A DNA stretch of 64,000 nucleotides, from the NCBI RefSeq assembly GCF_003569045.1, contig NZ_BFCB01000003.1:1240001-1304000 (forward strand). Reading direction: 5' to 3'. Positions 9,143 through 18,665 of the stretch are shown one piece after another (the stretch's first letter is position 1; every line of letters starts with the position of its first letter). This DNA is from Aggregatilinea lenta (GTDB lineage: Bacteria; Chloroflexota; Anaerolineae; Aggregatilineales; Aggregatilineaceae). Position numbers and translations under genes: made by a program. The notes beneath the pieces were generated by a model. The model was not told where the DNA came from, did no database searches, and saw nothing but the letters and a program-made list of their open reading frames with translations.

Positions 9143-10414
9143 TCACTCCAGTGCTAGATCTGGCGTGATAGTGCCCACCATCACCGCATGAACAACAAGA
9201 GTCGCTGCCCCAACGGTCGCCGAATCCGGCAACAGCGTGGAGGCGATCACCTTGGTTGAACCGAGCAACTCGTGGAGGATCGTAAGGCGCTGGATGGCAT
9301 GCTGTGCGGCCTCGAGCGCTTCGGGACCACCAAAGTGTAAGGTGGGACCCCCTACTATCAACAGATTTGCGCTGTAAAGTTGGATGGCGCCGGTGACGGC
9401 AATGCCAAGATTCTCGATGAAGCGATCGCGAATTTGTAGCGCGAGAGCATCGTTCTGCCGTACAGCTGCGATTAAGTTTTCAAACGTCGGCGCGTGATCT
9501 TCCCAGAAAAGCCCAATGCCATGCCCGCGCCCCAATGTGAGAAATTCTCCGAGTTGCGCAGTCAGTGCCTGGATCGTAATTTCGTTGTGCAGGCAGCCAA
9601 TGTTGCCGCAGAAACACGGCCTTGAGGACCGCGATGTCAGGACGTGGCCCAGCCCACCGGTGATCCCGGCAGGCTGCGTGCTCGATCGCACGAGTGCGCC
9701 TGACGAAACGGTGGCGGTCGCAATCCCGGTGTCGATATTGAGGTACACGAAGTCCTGAATGCCCCGCGCCGCGCCATACGAAGCTTCCGCCAGCGCAGCG
9801 GCATAGACCCGGTAATCGATCATCACCGGTAGCCGGAAGCGCTGCTCGAGATAGGCGCGAACAGGCACATCCTTCCACTTGGAGCGGAACAGCATCCACA
9901 GCGATTCCCCGGTTTCGGGACTGACGAATCCTTCCAGCGCCACGCCCAGACCTAGCAAGCTCATATTGAGTTCTTGTGTGCGCTCAATCAGGTCGTCGAG
10001 CAGATTTCCGGCAATGTCTAACACATCTTCGGCAGCCAGATCTTCCGGAGCAGGGGCGGAACCCTGCGCGACGATGGTTGCATCCAGCGTCATAATAATG
10101 GCCGTTACCGAATTGGACGCGATCTGAATTCCAGCCGCCAGCCAGCGCGCGGTACTCAGCCGGTATAGACTGGCCGGACGGCCTCGAGTTGTCCCCGCAA
10201 GCGACCCCGTTTCATTTACCGTTTCGACCAGACCCTCAGCTAACAAACCGTCGAGAATGGTGGCAATCGTGGTGTTGGTACGATCTGTGAAGCGCACCAG
10301 ATCGCTCTTTGAGAGAGGATCGTGATCGCGTAGCAGACGCAGGACGGCGAAACGATTACGCTGCCGGATATCGGCAGGTGTTTCGGCAGTGGGATATAAC
10401 TGCGATATCAACAT
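9143..10414 (-). CDS. ROK-family transcriptional regulator of the downstream carbohydrate cluster
   Basis: About 423 residues from the ATG at 10414 (a GTG at 10435 is also possible). An N-terminal winged helix-turn-helix (~15-75: LSKSDLVRFTDRTNTTIATI) is followed by a ROK domain. The zinc-site motif is CFCGNIGCLHNE, close to the family CxCGxxGCxE. The kinase phosphate loop is degenerate (DTGIATATVSSGAL instead of GTGIGxG), so it should act as a sensor/regulator rather than a glucokinase. It is divergent from the ABC operon starting at 10881 and is the likely repressor or activator of it (inference). Confidence 0.85.
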   Translation of the reverse strand: MLISQLYPTAETPADIRQRNRFAVLRLLRDHDPLSKSDLVRFTDRTNTTIATILDGLLAEGLVETVNETGSLAGTTRGRPASLYRLSTARWLAAGIQIASNSVTAIIMTLDATIVAQGSAPAPEDLAAEDVLDIAGNLLDDLIERTQELNMSLLGLGVALEGFVSPETGESLWMLFRSKWKDVPVRAYLEQRFRLPVMIDYRVYAAALAEASYGAARGIQDFVYLNIDTGIATATVSSGALVRSSTQPAGITGGLGHVLTSRSSRPCFCGNIGCLHNEITIQALTAQLGEFLTLGRGHGIGLFWEDHAPTFENLIAAVRQNDALALQIRDRFIENLGIAVTGAIQLYSANLLIVGGPTLHFGGPEALEAAQHAIQRLTILHELLGSTKVIASTLLPDSATVGAATLVVHAVMVGTITPDLALE

Positions 10415-10880
10415 GGTCGTTCCAAAGCCCCTCACACCAATGCCGCACCGGATGCAGACTGCTCACAGTGCCAGAGTGCGACTCGCACACACGCTTACCG
10501 ACGTTTGTTTTCTGCTTAATTCTACGGCTCCCTACGTTGTGTGTCAAATCAACTTACAAAAAGCGGCGGCGTTAATTGAACGTTTTGGAAAGGATTTAGT
10601 CTGAGAGGAGGTTGTTTTTGAAACTTCATTTTAAAAAGACGCGAAATAGCTTGCATTATGGCGGAAAATATGAGATATTGAGAAACGAAGTGTTATAAAG
10701 ATGCCAGATTACCTCTCGCCATATTGGCTGTGGACCTTGCCGCGCTATATCGCCGAGCTACGGGTACATGGAGAAGGGAGACCGGCTATCGCACAAGAAT
10801 TAAAGGCTCGCGTTCCCCGTCTCGCGCAGATCTGTACCAAACTATACTCATGATGATTTGTTCTGGTTAGGAGAAACAAC
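10415..10880. other. Divergent regulatory region of the first carbohydrate cluster
   Basis: Lower GC than the flanks. It contains a TTGCAT-17-GATATT promoter-like pair (10651-10679), a -10-like TATACT at 10843-10848 just before the importer, and a tiny frame at 10618-10698 (TTG start 6 bases after GAGAGGAGG, 26 codons, beginning MKLHFKKTRN). The tiny frame could be a leader peptide or chance. No clear ROK operator was recognised; CGTT-AATTG-AACG at 10570-10582 is a weak candidate. Confidence 0.4.
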
Positions 10881-12317
10881 ATGAAGGACACCCTCACCCG
10901 TCGCAGTATGCTCAAAATGTTGGCTGCCGGATCGGCTGGATTGGCCAGCACCGTCCTGGTCGGCGAGGCGGGCGCTTCGGCTGCTGCCAGGTCAAAGCCC
11001 AGACTTCGCCAGACCACCGAAATCACGTATTGGACGCCGCCGCACTGGCGGTTCGGGGCCGACAACAAAACCGTGGCTGGCACGGGGTCGGACGCATGGA
11101 TTAAGGATGCGATTGCCCGCTTCGAATCGGAATATCCTTCCTACAAAGTCAATCTTGAGTTGATCCCCTGGGATCAGTGGAGCCAAAAGATCACGACCGC
11201 GTTCGCCAGCGGCGACCTGCCTAACGTGCTCTATGCCAACCTTGCCGCCGATAAGATCGATGCGGGCCTGTACGATCCTATCGACGAGTTCCTGACGCCG
11301 GATATGCTGGCCGACTGGATGCCGGGCGTTCAGGAAAACCTGACTTTCTACGGCAATATCTATGGCGTTCCGGCGTTCCAGAATCCGGACATGACTGCTC
11401 TTTCTAAGTCCGCCCTGGAACAGCATGGGGGCGCAGGTATTCTGGATGCGATCGGGGCCAACCGGGGCGGCCTGACATTCGACATGATGAAGTCGTATGG
11501 TGAGGAGTTCGGCGACGGCGCTCGCCGGTTCTTCCTGGGTGTGCCTACCGATCACGGTTCAATCGTCTATTGGACGTTCGGCGCATGGCTTACTGGCTGG
11601 GGCGCGAATTCGTGGTCCGAAAACCATGATCGCTGGGTACTCCACGAGCAGGAAAGCGCGATTCAAGCCTTCCAATGGTATCTGGACGCGCAGAACGATT
11701 GGAAGATCATGATCCCCAACCTGCCCAAGTGGTCGGATGTGGACAGCTTCTACTGGAACCTGAACTCGGCCATGCGGACCCAGTGGCCGGGTATTGCGGC
11801 GGAACTCGCTGTGGCGCAAGAAGCGGGTCAAGCGCCAGAAGACTTTGAGATCGTTCTGGCTGGCCACCCGCACCTGGAAGGGATGGATCCCTTTGTTCCC
11901 GGCAGCCTGCCCGGTCACCACGTCATCACCCACACTGATGACCCGGCGAAGCGCGAGGCGGCGTTTGCCTGGGCGTACTGGCTGGGTATGGACAACTCCA
12001 ATGCAGAGGCATGGCTGGTGAACGGCACTTGCCCGGCGTCACTGTCCGGTGCGAAGGCCGTAGAAAATCACGAGCTGATGCAGGATCCCAACTACAAGTG
12101 GATTCTGCAGGAGTACCTGCCTAACTTCAAGACCAGCGGCCCCGGCGGCAACTGGCAGCCCGCGCTCAATGCGCGTACCAGCCAGATCTGGAACGAGCTG
12201 AACCCGTGGGACTACTACGTGCAACAGTTCCAGTCGCTTCTGCTTGGGCAGAAGTCACCGGAAGAAATGCTCAATGAGATGGCGAATCGTATCAATGGCG
12301 CGCTGGGCGTAGATTAG
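10881..12317 (+). CDS. Sugar ABC transporter substrate-binding protein (CUT1), Tat-exported
   Basis: 478 residues, ATG preceded by AGGAGA. The N-terminus has a twin-arginine signal (TRRSMLKMLAAGSAGLAS), so it should be exported folded. The rest matches extracellular solute-binding protein family 1: ITYWTPPHWRF, VNLELIPWDQWSQKITTAFASGDLPNV, and many aromatic residues suited to stacking on sugar rings. It is the capture subunit for the two permeases that follow. No ATPase gene is present in this operon, so a shared MsmK-like ATPase elsewhere is needed. The ligand is unknown, but downstream enzymes point to an oligosaccharide. Confidence 0.9.
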   Translation: MKDTLTRRSMLKMLAAGSAGLASTVLVGEAGASAAARSKPRLRQTTEITYWTPPHWRFGADNKTVAGTGSDAWIKDAIARFESEYPSYKVNLELIPWDQWSQKITTAFASGDLPNVLYANLAADKIDAGLYDPIDEFLTPDMLADWMPGVQENLTFYGNIYGVPAFQNPDMTALSKSALEQHGGAGILDAIGANRGGLTFDMMKSYGEEFGDGARRFFLGVPTDHGSIVYWTFGAWLTGWGANSWSENHDRWVLHEQESAIQAFQWYLDAQNDWKIMIPNLPKWSDVDSFYWNLNSAMRTQWPGIAAELAVAQEAGQAPEDFEIVLAGHPHLEGMDPFVPGSLPGHHVITHTDDPAKREAAFAWAYWLGMDNSNAEAWLVNGTCPASLSGAKAVENHELMQDPNYKWILQEYLPNFKTSGPGGNWQPALNARTSQIWNELNPWDYYVQQFQSLLLGQKSPEEMLNEMANRINGALGVD

Positions 12318-12331
12318 GGTAGCCCGGTTAG

Positions 12332-12368
12332 CACGGTGGACGGCAGCCAACCATTGCCGTCCACCGTG
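12332..12368 (+). terminator. Intra-operon hairpin after the binding-protein gene
   Basis: A perfect 14-bp stem (CACGGTGGACGGCA / TGCCGTCCACCGTG) with a 9-base loop begins 15 bases after the stop. There is no T-run, so it is likelier an mRNA-stabilising or attenuating structure that raises binding-protein output over the permeases. Confidence 0.6.
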
Positions 12369-12402
12369 TTGTGGCCCTCGGAACAAGGAGGGGGCTACCG
12401 GA

Positions 12403-13422
12403 ATGTCGTGGTCAAAAGAGGATCGAATGACCTACGGTAAGCTTACGAACTATGACACCACAAGCATGCACGGCTCAAATCGCGCTGTCGCCCGACCTCC
12501 TGACCCGCGCGAAAACCGCCTGAAAGCGCACTTCCGCAAAGCCCGCCGTGAGATCGCGCGCAGCAACAAGTGGGCTTACGTTTTCATTGCGCCGCTGCTC
12601 ATCGACTTCATCGTCTTCACCGTCTACATGATAGGCCGCGTTCTGGCGATGTCGTTCCAGGACGTCAACTATGGCACGTCCACCTGGGTGGGCTTGAAGC
12701 ACTACGACTTCATTCTGCACGACGCGCAGTTCTGGAACGCAATGCAGAACACGCTCGTCTACACTCTGGCGACCGTGCCGCTCGGGATTCTGTTGGCGCT
12801 GGCGCTCTCTGAGCTGATCTACCGGCGCAGTACGCGGATTCAGGTCTTTTACAAGAGCGCCTACTATCTACCCTCCGTGGTTTCGACCGTCGTGTTGTCC
12901 ATCGTATGGATGTGGATCTACCAGCCGTTTAACGGCATCCTGAACTATTTTGGCGAGCTGCTGGGTGCAGCGCCCGTCAACTGGCTCGGTAACCCCAGTT
13001 ATGCGTTGGGGGCGATCATCGTCATGAGCGTCCTGGGCGGCGTGGGGGTTTCGGTGGTATTTATTACGGCGGCGATGGGCGGCATTCCGCACACGCTGTA
13101 TGATGCCGCGCGCATTGACGGGGCCGGAGAATGGGTTCGTTTCTGGCGCGTGACTGTGCCGCTGCTGCGGCCAACGTTGCTGTACCTGTCCGTCGTGGGC
13201 TTCATCGGCAATTTTCAAGTGTTCGAGCAAATTTACGTGATGACGCAGGGCGGGCCGGGGTATCCGGGTGCGACGGAAACCGTCGGCTACTTGATCTATA
13301 GTGCAGCCTTTACCTCGATGAACCTGGGTCGAGCAGCAGCAGAATCGGTGGTGCTGTTCCTTGCGATTCTGATCTTTTCCGTCCTGCAGTTCAGGATGTT
13401 CGCATCTGAAACGGAGTTTTAG
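12403..13422 (+). CDS. Sugar ABC transporter permease, MalF-type
   Basis: 339 residues with an unusually long polar N-terminus (~55 residues) before six predicted membrane helices. The EAA loop that docks the ATPase is seen as YDAARIDGAGEWVRFWRVTVPLLRP (~227-250), typical of CUT1 permeases. A good AAGGAGGG precedes the ATG at 12403; a second in-frame ATG at 12427 is possible. It pairs with the next gene to form the transmembrane channel for the sugar delivered by the protein encoded at 10881. Confidence 0.9.
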   Translation: MSWSKEDRMTYGKLTNYDTTSMHGSNRAVARPPDPRENRLKAHFRKARREIARSNKWAYVFIAPLLIDFIVFTVYMIGRVLAMSFQDVNYGTSTWVGLKHYDFILHDAQFWNAMQNTLVYTLATVPLGILLALALSELIYRRSTRIQVFYKSAYYLPSVVSTVVLSIVWMWIYQPFNGILNYFGELLGAAPVNWLGNPSYALGAIIVMSVLGGVGVSVVFITAAMGGIPHTLYDAARIDGAGEWVRFWRVTVPLLRPTLLYLSVVGFIGNFQVFEQIYVMTQGGPGYPGATETVGYLIYSAAFTSMNLGRAAAESVVLFLAILIFSVLQFRMFASETEF

Positions 13423-13480
13423 CGGCAAGCGGAGAATGCGCGTTTGCTGCCAGCTTTAATTTAAGAAAGTTGTAGCTGCG

Positions 13481-14362
13481 ATGACCACGTATCCGTCAAA
13501 ACAGTTTGGAACCCGCTTAAAGCCCAGTAATCTTCTGACCCTGTTCGCCTACGCGATCATCACGCTGTGGGCGCTGCTCGCGCTCTTCCCGATCTACTGG
13601 ATGATCAAAAACAGTCTGGAGCCAAATCAGCTGCTTTCGGTCTGGCCGCCGCGCATCCTGCCTCGGTGGGATGCTTTAACGCTCCACAACTATCAGGCGC
13701 TTTGGGAGCGTTTCCCCATTCCGCGCTGGTTCTTCAACAGCATGATGGTAGGTGTGGCTCGTACTATCAGCGCCGTGTTCTTTGGCTCGCTGGCAGGGTA
13801 CGCCTTCGCAAAGCTGCGCTTTTATGGACGGGAGACGATTTTCTGGATCCTGATGGCCGTGCTCATGATCCCATCGTTCATCCTGATCATTCCTCAGTAT
13901 CAGATTATCCGCAGCTTCGGCTGGTACGATACTTTTTGGGCGCTGCTTATCCCCAATTTTACCGGCGGCGTGTGGGCGATGTTCCTGATGCGACAGTTCA
14001 TGCACGCGCTTCCCTCCGAGCTGATCGAAAGCGCCCGGATCGACGGGGCGGGGGAGTTCACCATCTTCTGGCGCGTGATCGCGCCGCTGGCAAAACCCGG
14101 TATGGCGGTGCTGGCGATCTTCCAGTTCATAGGCAACTGGAATAACTTCATCTGGCCCCTGGTCGTGACCAGCAGCAAGGAAATGCGCACGCTGCCGGTC
14201 GGGCTAAGCCTGCTTACCAGCCCTAAAGATACCGGCCAGGTGGTTCCGGTGGGCGAGATAATGGCCGGGGCGGCTTTCGCAGCTATCCCCATGATCATTA
14301 TTTTCCTGTTCTTCCAGCGATACTTCTTACGTGGCATTACAGTCGGAGCAGTTAAAGGTTAA
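13481..14362 (+). CDS. Sugar ABC transporter permease, MalG-type
   Basis: 293 residues with about six membrane helices and the EAA motif IESARIDGAGEFTIFWRVIAPLAKPG (written here only as landmark, ~182-200). The C-terminus FFQRYFLRGITVGAVKG is characteristic of MalG/CUT1 second permeases. It starts 58 bases after the first permease and ends 2 bases before the large multidomain gene, so transport and breakdown are transcribed together. Confidence 0.9.
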   Translation: MTTYPSKQFGTRLKPSNLLTLFAYAIITLWALLALFPIYWMIKNSLEPNQLLSVWPPRILPRWDALTLHNYQALWERFPIPRWFFNSMMVGVARTISAVFFGSLAGYAFAKLRFYGRETIFWILMAVLMIPSFILIIPQYQIIRSFGWYDTFWALLIPNFTGGVWAMFLMRQFMHALPSELIESARIDGAGEFTIFWRVIAPLAKPGMAVLAIFQFIGNWNNFIWPLVVTSSKEMRTLPVGLSLLTSPKDTGQVVPVGEIMAGAAFAAIPMIIIFLFFQRYFLRGITVGAVKG

Positions 14363-14364
14363 TC

Positions 14365-17300
14365 ATGGCACACCATGCAGTTCCTTCCATGCTGCCGCGT
14401 CACACGAATGCGGTGGTGGCGTTGGCACAAGCGAGCCGGTCGGACGCGACCGTTGTGTATCCAGCGGGCGAAGCGGAATATCGCGTTCTGGCCGAGCGGC
14501 TGGTCTCGTTGGTTGAGCGGCACGGTGGGGCGCGGCCCGCTATCGTGGCGGACACCGACCTCATGCCGACCTACGATACACCGCTTCCCGTGGCCTTGCG
14601 CGCACATCCGTTGGTTTTGCTGGGTAGTTTGAACACCAACCGGGCGTTAATGCCGCTTTATGCGAATTTGGACTGCGCGACGGACGCTACTTTTCCGGGG
14701 GCGGAAGGCTACGATCTGCGCACTATCGCCAACCCATACGGCACCGGCAGCAATGTGCTGCTGGTTGGCGGCAGCACGCTGCGCGGCGTAGAGCGCGGGA
14801 TCGAGCGACTTCAGATTTACATCGAGCGCAGTGCGGGGCCGGATGGCGTGGCGCTGCCTTTCATCCTCGACGTGGATCTGGAGCCAGAACTGGCGCGCAA
14901 GTTAGCTGAATGGCCGGATACCCCGTTGGATGTTCCGCTGCCGTCGATGGCCCAGGGAATGAAAAAGGCGGTGGGCTTCAACGTCGGACTTTTACATGCC
15001 GTCGGCTCGTATGGACTGATGTTCGGTCTGACGGGCGACCGGCGTTACGGTCTGTATGCCCGCGACTGCTTGCGGCTGCTGAACGAGGCCATGACCGATA
15101 GTTACGGCGACTGGCACTATCGCGCGGAGCGCATCATGCGCACGCTGCCGTGGCTGACCGCCAGCGGCCTCTTGAGTGACGAAGACATCCAGCGCACCGA
15201 TTCGCTGCTGCTGAATACGGCGCTTGGCACGGAGGGCATGTGGTGGCGTATGCGCACCGGCACGCCGCCGCTCGGACACCGTCATCACGGCAAAGGCACT
15301 TATGAGTTCCTGCTCATAGCGCGGTACCTGTTGGGACAGTGCCAGCCCAACGACACGGCGCGGGCCTTGTGCGAAACGTGGATCGAAGAGTGCCATGCTT
15401 TCCTGGATGCTATGGCCGTCGCGCGGGTGGATGACCAGGATGATGAAACGGCGCTCAACAATGCCTCGACCCTGTACTGGTACGCGTTGGGCGAGGAGCG
15501 CTACGATTTCTTCACGAGCGGCAATGCCCGGCTGGTTGCCGAACGCGCGGTAGCGCTGCACGACAGTATGGGCGCAGGCGCGGGCTGGGGCGGGTATGGC
15601 GAAAGCCACAGCGGCGTCATGTATCTCCAGAATGAGGCGACGACCGCGCTGGCGGCCAGCGCCTTTTTCTACCAGGACGGACGCTATAAGTGGATTCTCG
15701 ATACGATGCCCAATCTGGCATTGCCGCTGCGCCTGGGATTTCTGGACTTCGTGCCGCCGTACCTTCATAAGTTTGATACTGGCCCAGAGCTGGCGCCTGC
15801 CCGGCCCGAAGGGTTGATCGGCGTGCAAGCGCTGTCCGCCACGCCGCACCAACTGACTATCAACGCGTGTCCGCCCGAACACATTGAGTATCGGGGACAC
15901 ATGGTGAATGCACCCGAAACGTGGCTGCTCGGTGAAGGCGTCGGCCCGAGCACTGTGCCGGGCGAGCGCGCGCTGGATAAAGTCGTGCTGCGGGGCGGCT
16001 TCGAGCCGGAGGCGGCGTACCTGCTGCTGCAAGGCTACCAGGGCGGCTACCGTTGGCAGGGCTTCATGCAGGCGGCCAACTGCATTGTGCGCTACACGCA
16101 GCACGGGCACATATTCCTGATCCAGAACACCGGGCGACATTCCCAGTTCTACAAGAACGGGCTGTACATCAGTGATGGCTACAACAACACGCCGCTGCCG
16201 CCGTTTGCGGAACGGTTTGCGATCGCGGACTTCGCGCACATTGGCATCACCGCCACGCGCACCAGCGGCTACCACAACGCAGATTGGACGCGGCATCTCT
16301 TCTGGTCTAAGCGAGGCGATGGCTTTTTTGTCGTGCTCGATTCCGTCGTGACGCGCGCGGAGGGGCCGTTCTCCTTCACCTGTACGTGGCGCACGCCGGG
16401 CTTTGCCACCCTGGAAGGCCGGGTGTGGCAGGCTGATCAGGGTCGCCATCATTTCATGCTGTGCGCATCCGAGGATCTGGATGCTGCCAGCGTCGAGGAG
16501 CCGGAAAACGGCGCGTCTCGCCCGACTGTGTTGCGCCAGGTCAAGGCGGGCCACTATGCCGACGGCGCGCACGAGTGCTTCCAGAACCTGTTTTATACCC
16601 GCCCACAGGCGACCCCGGCTGCGCTCGACCTGCGGCATATCAGTGCCTCGCAAGCGCTCGTCATGCGTCAGGGATACCCGGTGGCGCTGTGTTCGATCAG
16701 CACTGACGGAGAGCCTATCGACGTAGGTGGGTTGCTGGCGCAGGGCCATAGCGCATGGATCACAGAGTCCGAAGTCGCGCTGGCAGGTGTCACCGCACTG
16801 GAGCTGCCGGGCCTGGACTGGTACATCACGAGCGATCAGCCGCTGAACGTGCTGTTCGACCTCGATGCCTGTTCGCTGCGTCTGATCGTAGAGCACCCCT
16901 TACCAGAAAAACCGGATGTCGCGGTTTCGCTGGGTGAGCAGGGTCCGGTCGCTGTGGGTGACGGGCACATCGCGCTGTCTGCGGACGACAGCAAGGCGCT
17001 TGCCAAACTTGTGCACGCGATCTTGAACGATGCACGCCCTCAGGATGGTGAACAACATCATATGCGGGTGGCGGAGGGCGGTTGGCAGCCTGGCTGGCAC
17101 TACGACATGGGCACACGCTTGCCGGAGCGCATCCGCAACGTGACGGTCGAAGCGACGCCACCGCCTGCCGATGGGTTCGCCGATCAGTTGGTGGATACGA
17201 TGCTGCCGGAGCGCCGCGAGGCGTGGATCCAGTGGCCGCCAGCGGATGCGTACGACATCACTCTGACTCTGCCCGGTACCCCCTACGTCGATCACCTGCG

Positions 17301-18663
17301 CGTGGTCGGCGACAGCCAGGACGATCCCACGCTTCGCACTTTCTTCCCGCTGCCGGATGGCATTCAGGTTACGGCGCGGACACATGATGGCAGCCGTACC
17401 GTCGCGGCCCCTCCTGAGCCGGGTTGGGCCGGTTTCAAGCGCTACCGTGACATGGAAGATCAACTGCAAGCGGTGACGTTCGAGATCGGGCAGCGGGCGG
17501 ATCGCCTCGACCTGCACGTGCCGTCTCCCCAAACGCATCCGCTGGTGCTGCATGAGGTCGAGATCTATGGCAAGCGAACTGCTCCGGCGGAAGTACTGCG
17601 CTGGATCGTCGAAGACCTGGATGGTGATGGGCGTGCTGAGATCGTGCTGGCAAACGCCGCTCATGAGCTGATTGTGCTGGATGACGCCGGGCAGGAGCGC
17701 TGGCGGCGGACGCTGCCCAACCGTGTAACCCATCTCTCCTGCCAGCAGCTTAGCAGCGGGCCGGAGCGGTCAATCTGCGTGGGGGTGTTGGGCGGTAGGC
17801 TGTTGGTCCTCACACCCTGGGGCGAATCTCTGTTGGACGTGAATCTGGCCGAGCAGTTCCACCAGCGGGTCGATGCCTACGCGGGCTGGTTGAACGCGAT
17901 CCACGAGATCGCCGTCTGGCAACGCACGCCGGATGGCCGCGCGGCGCTGGCCGTGGGTGGCTACGCGATTGTCGTCTTCCTGGACCTTGAAGGCGCTATC
18001 CTCGGCCACAGCTGGCTCGACAGTGCCTGGGCGCTGAACATGCTCGTCGCGCCGGACTCGGCCCCCAACCCCGGCGACTTGTGGGTACGCAGCGGCTGGA
18101 ATCACGGCATCGGGTTCTATGAAGGTCGTCCAGGGCTAGCGCCGAGTGGCGAAGCGGTGTCGTTTGGAGGCGTGCAGCAGCCGATGTTCCGCATGCTGCG
18201 CCGTATGATCCCGTTCGTGACGGGGGAAACGGTCGCGTTCGAATGGCTCGAGCCGGGCGTGTCGATCCTGGCGGCGGCGGAGGTGGGCTTTGGCGTGCTC
18301 TCCGCAGCGGATCGCGATTGGCGCTGGAAGATCGAAGGCGGAACGCCGCTGGCCACATGTCTCGCGCAGAACGGAGTCGTGATTACCGGCGGGGAAGACG
18401 GTTTTATCGCTGCGTATAACGCCGCGACCGGGCAACCGCTGCACCGCAAATACCTCGGTGCGCGCGTCGTTGGGCTGGCGGTGTTGGACGCCGGTACTCT
18501 CGTCGCCGCGACGCGCAGCGGCGTGCTGCTGCTGGATCAGGACTGGGCCATCACCGGATATCATGCCATCGCTGCGCGGGGCTTGAAGCGATTGGACCCG
18601 CAGCGCGTCATCGTGCTGCGCGACGACCAAACCCTGCATATGCTGGCAAGAGAGGAGGCGTAA
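14365..18663 (+). CDS. Giant cytoplasmic multidomain protein, probable polysaccharide lyase/hydrolase with C-terminal propeller
   Basis: 1432 residues, start 2 bases after the MalG stop, no signal peptide. I do not recognise a named family. Residues ~1-160 look like the alpha/beta N-domain found before some glycosidase and lyase catalytic domains (VVYPAGEAEY, VLLVGGSTLRGVERGIERLQ). Residues ~190-470 are helical with Trp/His-rich segments (MWWRMRTGTPPLGHRHHGKG, GAGWGGYGESHSG), as in alpha/alpha-barrel heparinase-type enzymes. Residues ~480-860 look like a beta-sandwich (DWTRHLFWSKRGDGFFVVLD). About 900-1080 resembles a galactose-binding fold, and ~1090-1432 is a propeller-like part with a calcium-type loop (DLDGDGRAEIVLAN). 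Being cytoplasmic, it should act on imported oligosaccharide. Confidence 0.6.
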   Translation: MAHHAVPSMLPRHTNAVVALAQASRSDATVVYPAGEAEYRVLAERLVSLVERHGGARPAIVADTDLMPTYDTPLPVALRAHPLVLLGSLNTNRALMPLYANLDCATDATFPGAEGYDLRTIANPYGTGSNVLLVGGSTLRGVERGIERLQIYIERSAGPDGVALPFILDVDLEPELARKLAEWPDTPLDVPLPSMAQGMKKAVGFNVGLLHAVGSYGLMFGLTGDRRYGLYARDCLRLLNEAMTDSYGDWHYRAERIMRTLPWLTASGLLSDEDIQRTDSLLLNTALGTEGMWWRMRTGTPPLGHRHHGKGTYEFLLIARYLLGQCQPNDTARALCETWIEECHAFLDAMAVARVDDQDDETALNNASTLYWYALGEERYDFFTSGNARLVAERAVALHDSMGAGAGWGGYGESHSGVMYLQNEATTALAASAFFYQDGRYKWILDTMPNLALPLRLGFLDFVPPYLHKFDTGPELAPARPEGLIGVQALSATPHQLTINACPPEHIEYRGHMVNAPETWLLGEGVGPSTVPGERALDKVVLRGGFEPEAAYLLLQGYQGGYRWQGFMQAANCIVRYTQHGHIFLIQNTGRHSQFYKNGLYISDGYNNTPLPPFAERFAIADFAHIGITATRTSGYHNADWTRHLFWSKRGDGFFVVLDSVVTRAEGPFSFTCTWRTPGFATLEGRVWQADQGRHHFMLCASEDLDAASVEEPENGASRPTVLRQVKAGHYADGAHECFQNLFYTRPQATPAALDLRHISASQALVMRQGYPVALCSISTDGEPIDVGGLLAQGHSAWITESEVALAGVTALELPGLDWYITSDQPLNVLFDLDACSLRLIVEHPLPEKPDVAVSLGEQGPVAVGDGHIALSADDSKALAKLVHAILNDARPQDGEQHHMRVAEGGWQPGWHYDMGTRLPERIRNVTVEATPPPADGFADQLVDTMLPERREAWIQWPPADAYDITLTLPGTPYVDHLRVVGDSQDDPTLRTFFPLPDGIQVTARTHDGSRTVAAPPEPGWAGFKRYRDMEDQLQAVTFEIGQRADRLDLHVPSPQTHPLVLHEVEIYGKRTAPAEVLRWIVEDLDGDGRAEIVLANAAHELIVLDDAGQERWRRTLPNRVTHLSCQQLSSGPERSICVGVLGGRLLVLTPWGESLLDVNLAEQFHQRVDAYAGWLNAIHEIAVWQRTPDGRAALAVGGYAIVVFLDLEGAILGHSWLDSAWALNMLVAPDSAPNPGDLWVRSGWNHGIGFYEGRPGLAPSGEAVSFGGVQQPMFRMLRRMIPFVTGETVAFEWLEPGVSILAAAEVGFGVLSAADRDWRWKIEGGTPLATCLAQNGVVITGGEDGFIAAYNAATGQPLHRKYLGARVVGLAVLDAGTLVAATRSGVLLLDQDWAITGYHAIAARGLKRLDPQRVIVLRDDQTLHMLAREEA

Positions 18664-18665
18664 TT

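Noticed and set aside
14992-16896. 634-codon open frame on the minus strand
   Set aside because: Lies wholly antisense to the 1432-residue gene, has no protein family features and is a by-product of high GC coding sequence.
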